The position numbers and the translations under genes were made by a program. DNA of 64,000 nt from Ampullaceana balthica (taxonomy: Eukaryota > Mollusca > Gastropoda > Lymnaeidae): the NCBI GenBank assembly GCA_944989445.1, contig CALYLW010000168.1, positions 890,585 to 954,584 of the forward strand, in the 5' to 3' direction. This document shows positions 21,995-33,657 of the stretch, piece by piece. The notes beneath the pieces were generated by a model that worked only from the letters and a program-made list of their open reading frames with translations, did not search any database and had not been told where the DNA came from. Position 1 is the first letter of the stretch. Each line of letters opens with the position of its first letter.

Positions 21995-22156
21995 CAGTGG
22001 TTCCCAAACTTTTTTTTACCCGTGGACCTCTTTTATAGTCAAAACTTGCCCACGGACCCCAAGTGAAAACGCTACATAATTGTATAGTATACAAATTTAC
22101 TAATTTAAAAAAAAATTTGTTGAAGAATTATTTATTTAAATTAAACTTTTGTTAAA

Positions 22157-23645
22157 TTAAAAAAAATAATGACTTGGATGAACTTGATGAGATTTTAATA
22201 ATTTTGTGAGTGTATTAATGTCTGGCTCAATGTTTGTGAGTAGTAAATGCAAATCCCCACGAGCACTAATGTATAGCCGGTTTCTTTTGTTTGTGATGAG
22301 GTTCATAACGGCACTGAATCCAAGTTCTACCAAACAGGAAGACGGGAAAGCAGTCAACAATTTTTATACAATAACCCATAAAGCAGGATATAAAATTGGA
22401 ATCTCTTTTTGTAACCAGAATTTGTGGTATCCTTTTTCAAACATTGGTTTAAATTCCTCATTTGAGGATAATTCAATAAGTTGCTCCTGTATTAGTATGG
22501 ATTCATCTGTGTCTGGGATATGAGTTTGTCCCCGAGCACCCAGTCGGCAATATCCAAGTGAAGGATGTCTTCAAATCTTTGGTTCAGGTCTGCGTGAAGA
22601 GCCGTTAAGTGTGGACAATAGGCAAGCAAGTCTTCATCTCTATTTTGCAAATTTCGAGAGATTTGGAATCTGAGAACATTCTCCTCTCCCCAAGTTTTTT
22701 TAATGCAGAAAAAGTTTTGCAACAAACGCAGATATTACGCTTTTAGTTTTGATGAAATTTAATTGGTACCTTGTAGTTTCAAATTAGTTTCGTTAAAGTT
22801 GGAAAACAATTCTGTCATGTAGGCTATGTCATTTTTGAGTTAATTAAATTTGTCTCAAATCATTGTCTTAGCCTTCCAGGAATTCCCGAACTGAATCACA
22901 GAGAGCATAAAATCGATTTAAACATGCACTTTTAGATGACCTTCGTACTTCTGTGAGAAGTAGTAAATAATTACTGTCTTCATCATTTTCCAAACAAAGT
23001 TTAGCAAATAATATCTCATTGAAGGCATTGCTTTTGATTCTATTAACTGCTCTAATATATAATCTAGTGATCCATGCAAACGTTTACTAAGATTCTTGCA
23101 ACAAAATGATGTCGATGAATGACAAAATGCACTGAACATTGTGGTACAGCTTGTTTTAAGTATGCCAGAAAACCTCGGTATCTTCCTAACATTGCTGGAG
23201 CACAGTCAGTAGCAACAGAAATGATATTAGTCAAGAGTGTAGTTTTTTCATCGAAAAATCTTTTTAATTCAGTAAATAAGGTTTCACCTTTCGTATCTGT
23301 TTCCAAACATTTAGCAAACAACAGTTCTAGGCAAAATTATTCTTCTTTTACAAATTTTACATAAGCTAAAGTTAAAACATCGTTTCCTGTTAAAGTGGAC
23401 TCGTCAAGCTGTAGAGAAAATTCAGATGTTTTTAAGTAATCACATAGAGAATTTTCAACACACTGAGCTATTTCTTCATTCCTTCTTTGGACTAAATTAT
23501 TGCTCAGTGGATTTCTTTTTGTGATGTCGAAAGCTGGTTTGTGCAACACAGTGCTTATCACCGTGATAAGCACTATCACCTCACTTACAGCTGGTAAAAT
23601 AAGTTCTTCATTAATCTTGTGGGGCTTTCCAGACATTGCAATCAA
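22157..23645 (-). pseudogene. Decayed hAT transposase, ZBED5-like
   Basis: Disconnected minus-strand frames follow the order of a hAT transposase. 23645-23337: RRNEEIAQCVENSL then FSLQLDESTLTGND. 23321-23064: SVATDCAPAMLGRYRGF then HFVIHRHH, the usual core with a catalytic-region aspartate and the HFIHR motif. 22725-22492: HADLNQRFEDILHLDIADWV. 22360-22157: VELGFSAVMNLITNKRNRL then RGDLHLLLTNIEPDI, the dimerisation end. Stops and frameshifts separate all of them, and the N-terminal zinc-finger part was not found. Family recognition comes from these motifs. It cannot be active. Confidence 0.85.
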
Positions 23646-25149
23646 TTAAGTATAAATTAAATATTATAAGACTCATGCAGTCCATCGCCATCTCACTTAG
23701 ATGTTGTTGAAGTGATGGTGTCTTCAAATATGTTTCTTGGACTGCTTCAAAAAATCGTTAAATCTGTATCTTTTTTATCACTATGGATTTTCATTAAATT
23801 GTTCCATAAGCTTGGAAGGTTTCATAGACTCATTCGAAAAAGTTTTATTTCACAGAAGACACATTGGTAAAATACTATTTCCTGGTGATAAATAAAGCCA
23901 TATTTCAAATATTCAACACTGTACTGTCTACATTTTTTCTTTGGAACACTTATCTGCTAAAAAGGGCAAAAAAATATAAGAAAATTTTTATATAAATGTT
24001 CTATTTGAAACGTTTACTTAACTATTAATTATTAACCTTTTTAATGGAATGCTAGAGTAAAACCATTTAGAATTATTTGACGTGAGTCGGAAGGATACAA
24101 TTCAATTTTTTTAAAAAAAAACTTACGATCCCTTTGTGGGTTTAATTTTAAAAAAATTAACTTTAAGGTAGGCTATTACTATTTTGAAAATGCGAAACAT
24201 GTTGTTTTCAAAAGATACAAATTGTATTAAAATATATAATATACTGACGTTCAAAAGTAAACTATCTGGAAAACAATACAAAATTCAACTATATCAAAAC
24301 TTCCAACTAACAATACTAAACTTCTTTTAGCCTGAGATTGGGAAAATTTGTTTATACACTTCGTATCAGCAGTATATTAAGATAAATTGTCGATTACATG
24401 TACGACTCTTTTAGACTTAATATTGTAGCAAATTATGCATGTAGCAGCATAATTGCGTTGCTGTATAAAACTATTTTCGGTAGTCTGTCTCACACTGCGC
24501 CATCTTAAACTTTGAAGAAAGAAAAAAAAGGGGGTGGGGGTGAGTGGGAGATTTCTATGTTTCAATATTTTTGGTTTCTAAAGCCATTTATCATAATATA
24601 TTAGAACATATTTTTAAATATTACTTTGCTAACTCTCTAAAAAGGCGTGTGGTCGAATTTTTAATTTAAAAAAGTCATTTTGCTGACTCGATTCATGAAT
24701 TTTTAATCGTCCAATCATATCAAATGTGGTATCAATGGAAAGCTGTCGGTAAATCATATAAGATAAATATGAATTACTGACACGACAATTAACCAACCCT
24801 GCAATCATCGTCATTTCTCGTAAAAGACTGTATTTTTATTACCTACATGTAGGGTCTCCGCCATTCTCACGCATCAAACTTGACATACCATTCAATTAAC
24901 CAAGGTCAAATAACTTTATTTTACCCAGGACCTAAAATTGTTACTAAAGTATTCATTGTTCTTCATTTTTATTTGGTAATATTTTTTTTAAAAATCCTAA
25001 TTTTATTATTTTTATAATAAACCTTCCGCGGACGCCCTGACGTTTTTCATGGACCCCCAAATCAATTTTAATTTTTCACGGACCCCCTGAACGGTTCCGC
25101 GGACCCCTGGGGGTCCGTAGGGATCACTTTGGGAACCACTGGTGTAGAG

Positions 25150-25429
25150 GGACCGAACGACATGTGGATGATAAGATCATAATTGATACACTAGTACCGT
25201 GTCTTTCTGTGGCCATACATCGCCGAACATAAATGCAAAATATGTAAATGAATATATCTGCACGTGACTCTCTTTATTATCCTAAACAACACGCTCGAAT
25301 TGCCCTCTCAATGGAGAACATTGAACTCCGTGTCACATAATAGACTTCAGGTTAAATATAGATTTTACCTCACAGACCAAAGTAGTTTTTAAATGTAGTA
25401 TCCTATATGTCGTTGTCAGATTTATAGCT
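25150..25429. other. No feature seen
   Basis: Flank to the right of the hAT element. No gene supported. Confidence 0.4.
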
Positions 25430-25640
25430 AAACTAAACTAAACACATATTCTGTAGGCCCGAGACTAATCTCTTAAGGCCTCGGCTAGTACCTGGGCAAC
25501 CTGCTCCATCTGCTGAGCAGTGCCATACAACATTGTCTTTACATGGGACTCCTCTGCCTCCCTTACCTCCCCGGCTATGTCTAGCGCGGGACAAGACGTC
25601 AGCAGGTGTACGACCGTCTCAGAGGCTTGGCTCATCTGCT
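25430..25640 (-). pseudogene. LINE 3' end with RNase H-like C-terminus
   Basis: The minus strand reads ASETVVHLLTSCPALD, then AGEVREAEESHVKTML and QQMEQVAQVLAEALRD and stops. ETVxHLLxxCPAL is the typical end of the RNase H-bearing tail of some LINE polyproteins. After the stop comes a short 3' part ending in repeats of TTTAG. The copy is cut off at about 25640. About 58 codons without a stop. The family is inferred from this one motif. Confidence 0.6.
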
Positions 25641-25902
25641 AACTCATCTTTTTAAATTAATTTTCCAACACATTTTCACATGCATCTTCACAAAAATAAG
25701 ATTTTGTTTCGGAATGGGACCGCGCATGTCTGTGAGAAACATTTCCAAGAAGACATTGACTGACCAAAATATAAAATCAATTCACTTTGTTGTGAGCAAC
25801 TATTCCAAACTAAACTTTGATGATAGCATGAAATCCAAAAGTCATTTTTTCATAAATCTCTCTACCGTTTTTTGATATTGAGTTTGTGTGATTTGTATAC
25901 AC

Positions 25903-26194
25903 GGGGACGCGGTGGTCGAGTGGCAGCGCACTGGACTGTCGTACCGATGGTCACGGGTTCGAATCCGTGTAAGGGCAAGGGTTTGTTCCCGGGGCCTAGG
26001 GCGTCCCTGAGTCACCCCGCTCCGAATGGGTACCTAACACTACATGTAGTTAGGCGGCTGGGTAATGCGTGGAACCCACAAAGCCGTGGCCTGTGAATGC
26101 TGCATCACTTGCCAACAGATCATCTGTCATGGTCTGTGGACGCAACTATCTTCTGCATAGAAGGAGCGTCTGTATAGATAAGATAAGATAAGAT
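25903..26194 (+). mobile_element. tRNA-derived SINE (family 1)
   Basis: The head is GGGGACGCGGTGGTCGAGTG with an A box (TGGTCGAGTGG) and a B box (GGTTCGAATCC). The body contains GGGGCCTAGGGCG, ACCCACAAAGCCGTGG and CATCACTTGCCAACAG. The 3' part is ATCTTCTGCATAGAAGG and a (GATAA)n tail. Other copies: 45101-45341 (-), 52463-52732 (+), 54731-55007 (-). The head resembles a type II (Ser/Leu-style) tRNA. It is not a functional tRNA gene because the sequence continues into the SINE body. Confidence 0.9.
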
Positions 26195-26676
26195 ATACAT
26201 GTGCAGAATATGTCGCTTTCTCTTTGAAAGATTGCATTTCTAGCCATTCAGCTCAAAAGAAGTTAAAAATAACTATTTATTTGAGTTTCATTAAAAACTC
26301 AAATAATTAAAAAAAGAGGAGCAAACATAATTAAACTTATGAATTTTAAAAACTTGACATTTCCCAATTTTACTCTCAGTTCGTTGCAAAGTTATTGACT
26401 TCCCGAAAGGAGACAATTCGTAATTATTACCCACACACTCTGAGCTCCCCTTGTAAAGAAGCCTTAAGTCATACTAGTTGTGCCCCTTGGCAGACATCTG
26501 TTGCTATGCTTCCTGCGGTCCCAGGGCTAGTGTGGGGCTTCATGCTGCTCCAGATGGATTTAAGTTTGGGGAGTTTTTAGAAACAGGGCATAAGAGTGGA
26601 GCTGTCATTTCGAAACTCTTTATAAGGGACGTATAGATGGCACAGAAGATGTTTATCATCACTTTGATTGCACATA
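26195..26676. other. No gene recognised
   Basis: No supported coding segment or element end. Confidence 0.4.
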
Positions 26677-27915
26677 TATCCTTACTTAGGTGTGGTCATC
26701 TATCCTCACTGGGTGTGGTCATTTATTCCAACTTGGTGTGGTCATTTACCCTCACTTAATGTGTCATTTATTCCCACTTGGTGTAATCATTTATCCTCAC
26801 TTGGTGTGGTAATTTATCCTCACTGGGTGTGGTCATTTATTCCCACTTGGTGTGGTAATTTATCCTCACTTTGTGTGGTCATTTATTCCCACTTGGTCTG
26901 CTCATTTATCCTCCCTTGGTGTGGTCATTTATCCTCACTGAGTGTGGTCATTTATCCTCACTGGTTGTGGTCTTTTATCCTCACTGGGTGTGGTAATTTA
27001 TCCTCACTTTGTGTGGTCATTTATTCCCACTTGGTCTGCTCATTTATCCTCCCTTGGTGTGGTCATTTATCCTCACTGAGTGTGGTTATTTATCCTCACT
27101 GGTTGTGGTCTTTTATCCTCACTGGTTGTGGTCTTTTATCCTCACTGGGTGTGGTCATTTATCTACACTGAGTGTGGTTATTTATCCTCACTGGTTGTGG
27201 TCTTTTATCCTCACTGGGTGTGGTCATTTATCCTCACTGGGTGTGGTCTTTTATCCTCACTGGGTGTGGTTATTTATCCTCACTTGATGTGGTCATTTAT
27301 CGTAAATGGGTGTGGTCATTTAATCCTCACTTGATGTGGTCATTTATCCTCAATGGGTGTGGTCATTTTTCCTCACTGGGTGTGGTTATTTATCCTCAAT
27401 GGGTGTGGTCATTTATCCTCACTTGATGTGGTCATTTATTTTAAATGGGTGTGGTCATTTATCCTCACTTGATGTGGTCATTTATCCTCACTTGATGTTG
27501 TCATTTATCGTAACTGGGTGTGGTCATTTATCCTCTCTTGATGTGGTCATTTATCCTCACTGGGTGTGGTTATTTATCCTCAATGGGTGTGGTCATTTAT
27601 CCTCACTTGATGTGGTCATTTATCCTCACTTGATGTTGTCATTTATCGTAACTGGGTGTGGTCATTTATCCTCACTTGATGTGGTCATTTATCCTCACTG
27701 GGTGTGGTCATTTATCCTCACTTGATGTGGTCATTTATCCTCACTGGGTGTGGTCATTTATCCTCACTTGGTGTGGTCATTTATCCTCAATGGGTGTGGT
27801 CATTTATCCTCACTTGATGTGGTCATTTATCCTCACTTGATGTGGTCATTTATCCCCACTGGGTGTGGTCATTTATCCTCCATTGGTGTGGTCATTTATC
27901 CTTACTTGGTGTGTC
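26677..27915. repeat. 23-base minisatellite, about 54 units
   Basis: The unit is TGTGGTCATTTATCCTCAC plus a variable four-base end (TTGA, TGGG and others). Because 23 is not a multiple of three, each frame cycles through a 23-residue peptide. No + frame of the unit has a stop, which explains long spurious frames. Higher-order duplication is visible: 26820-26990 and 26995-27110 share the same variant order. Confidence 0.95.
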
Positions 27916-28073
27916 CTTTAAGCTAACTTGAAGAACAGATTAAGCCTTGGTAGAAATTTATCTTCATCTGGGGCAAACATTTGTTCTCACTTTTGGTGAA
28001 ATTTATCCTGAATTTGGGTCTGTGGAATGAAACAAACTATTTAGCTATTATTTAAATTATTACTGAATAAGTT

Positions 28074-28275
28074 AGTAGTGCGCTCGCCTCACAATCTAGG
28101 CCACGCTAAGGCCACATTATAAATATTGATATATGACTATCGCTAAAAAGTCCTCCGCTGACTTGGAGACGAGATGGGCGCCGCCAAGTCTACCAAGCGA
28201 GGAGAATGTTCTAACGGAAACATAAAAACCCCATACGACCACGAGGTTATGGGACACAAAAACTTTTTTTTTAAA
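28074..28275 (+). mobile_element. SINE family 2, B-box region altered
   Basis: Carries AGTGCGCTCGCCTCACAATC, AAGTCCTCCGCTGACTTGG and GGGCGCCGCCAAGTCTACCA as in the copy at 8049-8286 (there on the minus strand), and ends in an A/T-rich tail. The B-box segment is missing or replaced between about 28105 and 28140, so this copy is likely inactive. Confidence 0.75.
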
Positions 28276-28429
28276 TTTGAAAAAATGAATAGTTGGTCAG
28301 AAAATTTGATCAATGCAAATACCTTTTAACATTTTGTCAAATTGTTATTCTTCCACTAAAAAAATCTTACTCAAAGTACAACTTCTAGAAATATATTTTG
28401 AAGCATATGTCTGTCTGAGCATATGCGCT

Positions 28430-28690
28430 TTTTAATGTGTGTGTGTGTGATTGTATGTTCATTGTTTTGTGTTGGTGGTTGTGTGTGAGTCAAATTTGCG
28501 TGTATCAAGCTAGCGATATGTATGCTAGGTGCGTGTTATTAGCTAGATTTCTGTGTGCAAGGAGTTGGTATCAACCTAGAGATCTATGTGGAAGGTGCAT
28601 GTTATTAGCTAGAGATATACCTGCAAAGAGCGTGGATCAAGCTAGAAATCTATTTGCATGATGCTAGAAATGTGGCCAAACTTAGGGGTA
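28430..28690. repeat. Degenerate about 60-base tandem repeat
   Basis: A short (TG)n is followed by repeats of ATCAAGCTAGCGATATGTATG-like, then GTTATTAGCTAGA units with steps of about 55-65 bases. The repeat fades to the right of 28690. Confidence 0.5.
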
Positions 28691-29654
28691 TTAATCTAGG
28701 AGTTAAATTTAAAATTCTTGAAAAGAGGTGAGGCCAAGTTGTATCAGTCTAGAAATCGTATTTTCAAAATGCTAAAAAAGAAATGTTGAAGCTAATCGTA
28801 TCGAACTAGAGGATATCAAATGAGAGCTTTGAGAGGCATATACTAAACTTTAGCCGCCTATATGTTGCAGGGCATGGCATCATAGTTTGTCTTAAACCTA
28901 CCGTAATAATTCTAATGGATCAACATATAACATTGCTTCTCTTAGTTTTCCCCGTGTCTTTTGAAAGAACTAACGATTGCGAAGGTCAATGGAAATAATA
29001 ACGTTCGATAGAAATCCCAATAGTTACCGAACTCTTAAGCCATTTAACCAGCCTATATGCCATGAAGTATTAAAAACGTAAACCATAATCTTCTTAAATC
29101 GTTTCTTCCGTCGTCTTCACCACCAACGTCAACCCCCTGTTACATTGTATACCCACACTCTCCTTCGTCCTTCAAACTTGAGATAAATTCGTCTACCCCC
29201 GTCTATTATGTAACATATCAGTTTAAGGTAGGGACACAAGAAATTCAGTGCTTAAATGTTAGGTTTATTTGGCCAAGTTGTTTTTTGTTGTTTTGTTTAT
29301 AATTTTTTGTGTGTGTTTAAGATTGCCTTACTGATCGATAAGACATATTTTGTGTTGTTTTAGGCCTATTCGAATGTACCCATTTGAATTAGCTATCTCC
29401 TCTATGGGTTTTAAAGTCAGTTCGCATAAAAAAAACAATAAAACTATCAAAATAATAAAATGAACTCTTCTGTTTACATAAGACGCAGTTTAGTGACACA
29501 ATCAGCAAACAAAACTTTAGACTGGTCGAAATGTGACAACATAACGATACATTTTATAAATTACTGGTTGAGCAGCACATGGACCAAAAGTTCGACAGAT
29601 GTAAGTGTAGCATCAAATTGATCAAATGTTTGACATATGTGAGTGTAGCATAAC
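28691..29654. other. No gene recognised
   Basis: AT-rich, with no supported frame, terminal repeat or array. Confidence 0.45.
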
Positions 29655-29735
29655 ACAGACAGACATACAGGCAGACAGACAGATTGGGTGACAGACAGAA
29701 AGACAGACAGACAGTAGACAGACAGATAGATAGAC
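29655..29735. repeat. (GACA)n microsatellite
   Basis: Imperfect GACA/GATA tract, similar in type to that at 15376-15560. Confidence 0.9.
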
Positions 29736-30030
29736 ATACAGATCAATTAAAATGGGGAAGTTTGGTTTTAAAATTCCCAGAAATAATTCAATGAAATCGT
29801 TGGGTATTGGTTAAAAAAATAATTTTAAAATATCCATCGGGTTTGAACGTTTTGATGTTGCTGTTATTATTCTATTTTGTTTATTATATTTTTTTAAAGA
29901 CATGTATTCCGCCGATTCTAGCTAATGAAAGAAGGTCGGTATGAACGAATTGTGGGATTTTTCGTAATGTCATTGTTAATATTAACATCCCTTCTCCAAC
30001 TCAAGTATTTTAAATCCATGCTTTTAAAAG

Positions 30031-30316
30031 CAGTGGTCCGCGGGCCGATGTGGTCCGTGGACCATCCGCCACAGGTCCGGACAAGTTATCAAGAAAGTAC
30101 AGAAAAATATAATTGTAATCCTCCATTTTCAACCATTACCACTATCACTATAGAAAATGTCAATTTTTCGGCAAAAATCACTTAAAATGAACCAAATAAA
30201 ATACAATAATTTACATTTGGCTACTACGTCAGAACAGTGAAAATAGCGCACCGGTCCTTGGTGCATTGGAAAAAACTTGCTGCCCGTCCGCCATTTTTTA
30301 AACGTTTGAGAAGCAA
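30031..30316. mobile_element. hAT-like MITE, left end truncated
   Basis: Shares GTGGTCCGCGG at the left, GCGCACCGGTCC-TTGGTGCA and the right end CGTTTGAGAAGCA with the MITEs at 58146-58322 and 60991-61176. The outer CAGTGCTTCTCAAA of those copies is missing on the left. Confidence 0.7.
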
Positions 30317-30436
30317 AAACAAATCAAGCTGACAGCTTTCTTTCGTTTTAGAAAATGGTATGAGTGACAAGTGAATCTCTCGGGGTTTTGCTAGTATGGG
30401 AGGTAAGAAGAGGGTTGGGGGCTTTGATGGTATCGG

Positions 30437-30646
30437 CAGAGGCGCCACTAGGGAAGGTGCCATCCAGTGCGGTAACTCATGGTGACACACCTTCACGACT
30501 TGCCCCGACCCCATAAACCTGCCCCGAGTCTGCCAGTGCCAAATAACGGGAACATACATAATTCAACACTTTGGTCTCACACCTTTTGATGGCGTCACCC
30601 AGTGCGCTCCACACCTTCTGCACACCCCCCCCCCATGACACCTCTG
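30437..30646. mobile_element. MITE with CAGAGGCGNCACTAG ends
   Basis: The left end CAGAGGCGCCACTAGG and right end ATGACACCTCTG are inverted relatives. The internal blocks CCCCGAGTCTGCCAGTGCC and GGCGTCACCCAGTGCG match the copy at 56261-56616. The flanking eight bases agree at about five positions, so the target duplication is decayed. Confidence 0.7.
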
Positions 30647-31375
30647 AGTATGGCTAGTAAGTGGGCGGCTGGTGGCTTGGGGTTTCCGGAAAGTGTGTCG
30701 GATTTCGTACAGCCATTTCACAAACAAGAGATCAGTTTGCGTACTCATTTATACCCACAACTTGTACAGTTAAATTCTTTTGGCATTTATCTTGCAGGTG
30801 AACCATGAAAGTTGTCAAATAACTTGTTTAAAAAAAAATTGTACTTGTATCGCTCTAGTGGCAAGATTCAAAAGATGGCTATACGAATGAAAGATATAAG
30901 AAGTAAAACCATCCATTAAAACAAGATCAAAGCCACAATCGATTTTTTCCCGTTCCACCTTGATAACATACTGTGACTTCATGTCCGAATGCATTCGTCA
31001 GGATCAATGACCGACTTAAGTTTCCGGTAAAGGTTTTAACGAATTAGGGGTGGCATTAGTTAAACTTTGGTTAGTGAAGAGTTCAACAGCCGAGTTTTAC
31101 CTTTAAAAAAAATTACCCCCCCCCACACACCAACATCCATTCCCACCCCGCTATGAGATGCTTGAGATGTGTAGATATAATGGTCTGCAGCAGTGGTTCA
31201 TAAATTGTCCCGAGCAAAGAACTCGTGCAACTCTAGAGGCCATTTACGACGTCCAAACCCATTAATAAGTGACAGGAAACAGACATAACATCAAAGCATA
31301 ATCTGCATGCCGAAGTAAAGGTCATATTGTCACACGGGAGCCGAGGGCTGCAGAACCTGTATTGATTGTTTGATG
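30647..31375. other. No gene recognised
   Basis: Includes a C-homopolymer near 31120. No supported feature. Confidence 0.4.
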
Positions 31376-32022
31376 CCTGCACACATTGTTTGGTCGGAGT
31401 CAGTCTGCACCCTTTGTTCGGTCGGAGTAAGTCTGCACCCATTGTTCGGTCGGAGTCAGTCTGCACCCATTGTTCGGTCGGAATAAGTCTGCACCCATTG
31501 TTCGGTCGGAGTAAGTCTGCACCCATTGTTCGATCGGAGTAAGTCTGCACCCATTGTTCGGTCGGAGTCAGTCTGCATCCATTGCCTGGTCGGAGACAGT
31601 CTGCACCCATTGTTCGGTCGGAGTAAGTCTGCACCCATTGTTTGGTCGGAGTAAGTCTGCACCCATTGTTCGGTCGGAGTCAGTCTGCACCCATTGTTCG
31701 GTCGGAGTAAGTCTGCACCCATTGTTTGGTCGGAGTAAGTCTGCACCCATTGTTCGGTCGGAGTCAGTCTGCACCCATTGTTCGGTCGGAGTAAGTCTGC
31801 ACCCATTGTCTGGTCGGAGTAAGTCTGCACCCATTGTTCGGTCGGAGTAAGTCTGCACCCATTGTTCGGTCGGAGTCAGTCTGCACCCATTGTTTGGTCG
31901 GAGTCAGTCTGCACCCACTGTTCGGTCGGAGTAAGTCTGCACCCATTGTTCGGTCGGAGTCAGTCTGCATCCATTGTCTGGTCGGAGTCAGTATGCACAA
32001 ATTGTGTGGTCGGATGTTCCCA
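31376..32022. repeat. 28-base minisatellite, about 23 units
   Basis: The unit is TTCGGTCGGAGTAAGTCTGC plus ACCCATTG. The main variable site is AGTAAG versus AGTCAG, which alternates in patches and suggests amplification of two-unit or larger blocks. It is contiguous, with no spacers. Confidence 0.95.
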
Positions 32023-32281
32023 TTGTTCGGCATATTTAGATACTTGAATTAGTTTAGAAGCTTTTTTGCTGATGTTTCTTCATATTTAAAGAACAATTGA
32101 ATATAATTCTCAAAATTAGAAGGAAAAAAATAAATTTTCAAATTTACTTTTTGAACGAAGTCTTTGTCAGATGGGGATAGAAAGAAAGTTACCTGAGCAA
32201 ATCATGTCGCCGTTAACGACATGTGGCCTTAAGGACCTCATGACTCCTGGAATAAGTAAATACAGTATTTTAATTAAACAA
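32023..32281. other. No feature seen
   Basis: Spacer between the minisatellite and the HINE-like cluster. Confidence 0.4.
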
Positions 32282-32822
32282 CCCCGTAAAAACAAAGTTT
32301 TTGACTATAAATCCCTTATAGATGAGACATAACTAAAAGTATTGATTATTTTCAAACATTTACAGACTGAATCTGTCTTAACTCAACTTTGCATCATAAC
32401 CCTAGTGGGGGGAGGGGTGGGTGGGGGGGGAGAGGGGAAAAGTCTGGTCACCGATTCGCTTGACCGAGCTCAGAGTGACACGTAAAATGTAAACAAAAGC
32501 GCCCGTCGCTTCGTTGGGTCGCCTCAATGCGTCAGCTCAAAATTTCACGTGGCAAAAAAACAATAAACAAACCGTGAATTTAAATTACATACCTCATATA
32601 AGGATAAACTAAAAATGCATTAATCTAATTACGGTACGTTCGATCGATCTGAAATTTTGATACAATGCATTGTTAGGTTAGACGGGTCCGTGTGCCAAAT
32701 TTCAGTTCGATCGGATCATGGGAAGTGGGTCATTTTTGACTTCTGTTTTTCCGCCCGCCGAGCCCAAGACAGAGAGAGAGAGATGATGAGAGAGACGGCT
32801 GCGAAGTTAATATAAGGGATTT
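32282..32822 (-). mobile_element. HINE-like copy 1
   Basis: Complete copy: the + strand opens CCCGTAAAAACAAAG and closes ATATAAGGGATTT. Contains a G-rich tract near 32405-32440. Confidence 0.8.
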
Positions 32823-32832
32823 AAAAAACAAA

Positions 32833-33290
32833 CCCGTAAAAACAAAGTTTTTGACTATAAATCCCTTATATATGAGACATAACTAACAGTATTGATTATT
32901 TTCAAACATTTACAGACTGACACCGAGTGATGTCCCTTGTCTTTAATAAATGGGGGTGGGATGCGAGGGGGTGTCGGCACGACGGTCGGCGTCAACACGA
33001 CGGTCGGCGTCAACTCAAACTCACGTGGAACTAAGATTTAACAGTGAATTTTGAATTACATACCTCATATAAGGATAAACTAAAAATGCATTAATTTAAT
33101 TACGGTACGTTCGATCGATCTGAAATTTTGATACGATGCATTGTTAGGTCAGACGGGTCCGTGTGCCAAATTTCAGTTTGATCGGATCATGGGAAGTGGG
33201 TCATTTTTGACTTCTGTTTTTCCGCCCGCCGAGCCCGCCGAGCCCAAGACAGAGAGAGAGAGACGGCCGCGAAGTTAATATAAGGGATTT
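32833..33290 (-). mobile_element. HINE-like copy 2, GTCGGC subtype
   Basis: Complete at both ends. The middle differs from copy 1: it carries GTCGGCGTCAACACGACGG-type repeats in place of the G-rich tract and the GTTGGGTCGCCTCAATG block. The same subtype occurs at 12687-13131, 34209-34419, 34421-34917 and 34930-35321. Confidence 0.8.
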
Positions 33291-33301
33291 AATAAAACAA
33301 A

Positions 33302-33372
33302 CCCGTAAAAACAAAGTTTTTGACTATAAATCCCTTATATATGAGACATAACTAACAGTAGTGATTATTTTT
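33302..33372 (-). mobile_element. HINE-like copy 3, 3' end only
   Basis: Has the hairpin and the subterminal ATATAAGGGATTT complement, then breaks after GTGATTATTTTT where a copy in the opposite orientation starts. Confidence 0.75.
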
Positions 33373-33398
33373 AAATCCCTTATATTAACTTCGCGGCC

Positions 33399-33438
<40 letters not shown>

Positions 33439-33657
33439 TGGGCTCGGCGGGTGGGCGGGCGGAAAAACAGAAGTCAAAAATGACCCACTTCCCATGATCC
33501 GATCGAACTGAAATTTAGCACACGGACCCGTCTGACCTAACAATGCATCGTATCAAAATTTCAGATCGATCGAACGTACCGTAATTAAATTAATGCATTT
33601 TTAGTTTATCCTTATATGAGGTATGTAATTCAAAATTCACTGTTTGTTATTGTTTTT
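33373..33657 (+). mobile_element. HINE-like copy 4, 3' truncated
   Basis: Starts AAATCCCTTATATTAACTTC with a long (CT)n tract and stops after TGTTTGTTATTGTTTTT, where the next 5' end follows at once. Confidence 0.8.

Larger units (their letters stand above)
18162..25141. mobile_element. hAT transposon with nested LINE
   Basis: Starts CAGTGGTTCCCC at 18162 and ends GGGAACCACTG at 25141. The exact 8-base duplication GTGTAGAG (18154-18161 and 25142-25149) proves these are the true element ends. A second left terminus, CAGTGGTTCCCAAACTTT, stands at 21995 immediately after the LINE. So the LINE landed within the first 17 or so bases of the hAT and duplicated them. Without the LINE the hAT is about 3.15 kb and carries a decayed transposase on the minus strand. 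Confidence 0.9.

Noticed and set aside
25903..25985. tRNA gene (A and B boxes present)
   Set aside because: The tRNA-like part continues into a repeated SINE body and tail, with further copies in the window.
26668..27840. Several + frames of 60-167 codons (SFILTGCGHLSSL-type repeats)
   Set aside because: By-products of the 23-base minisatellite; the peptide repeats exactly with the DNA unit.
31376..32022. CRISPR-like array of 28-base repeats
   Set aside because: The repeats are contiguous with no spacers, and the genome is eukaryotic.
31233..32052. Repeat frames on both strands (MGADLLRPNNGCRLTPTEQ and others)
   Set aside because: By-products of the 28-base minisatellite, open on both strands.
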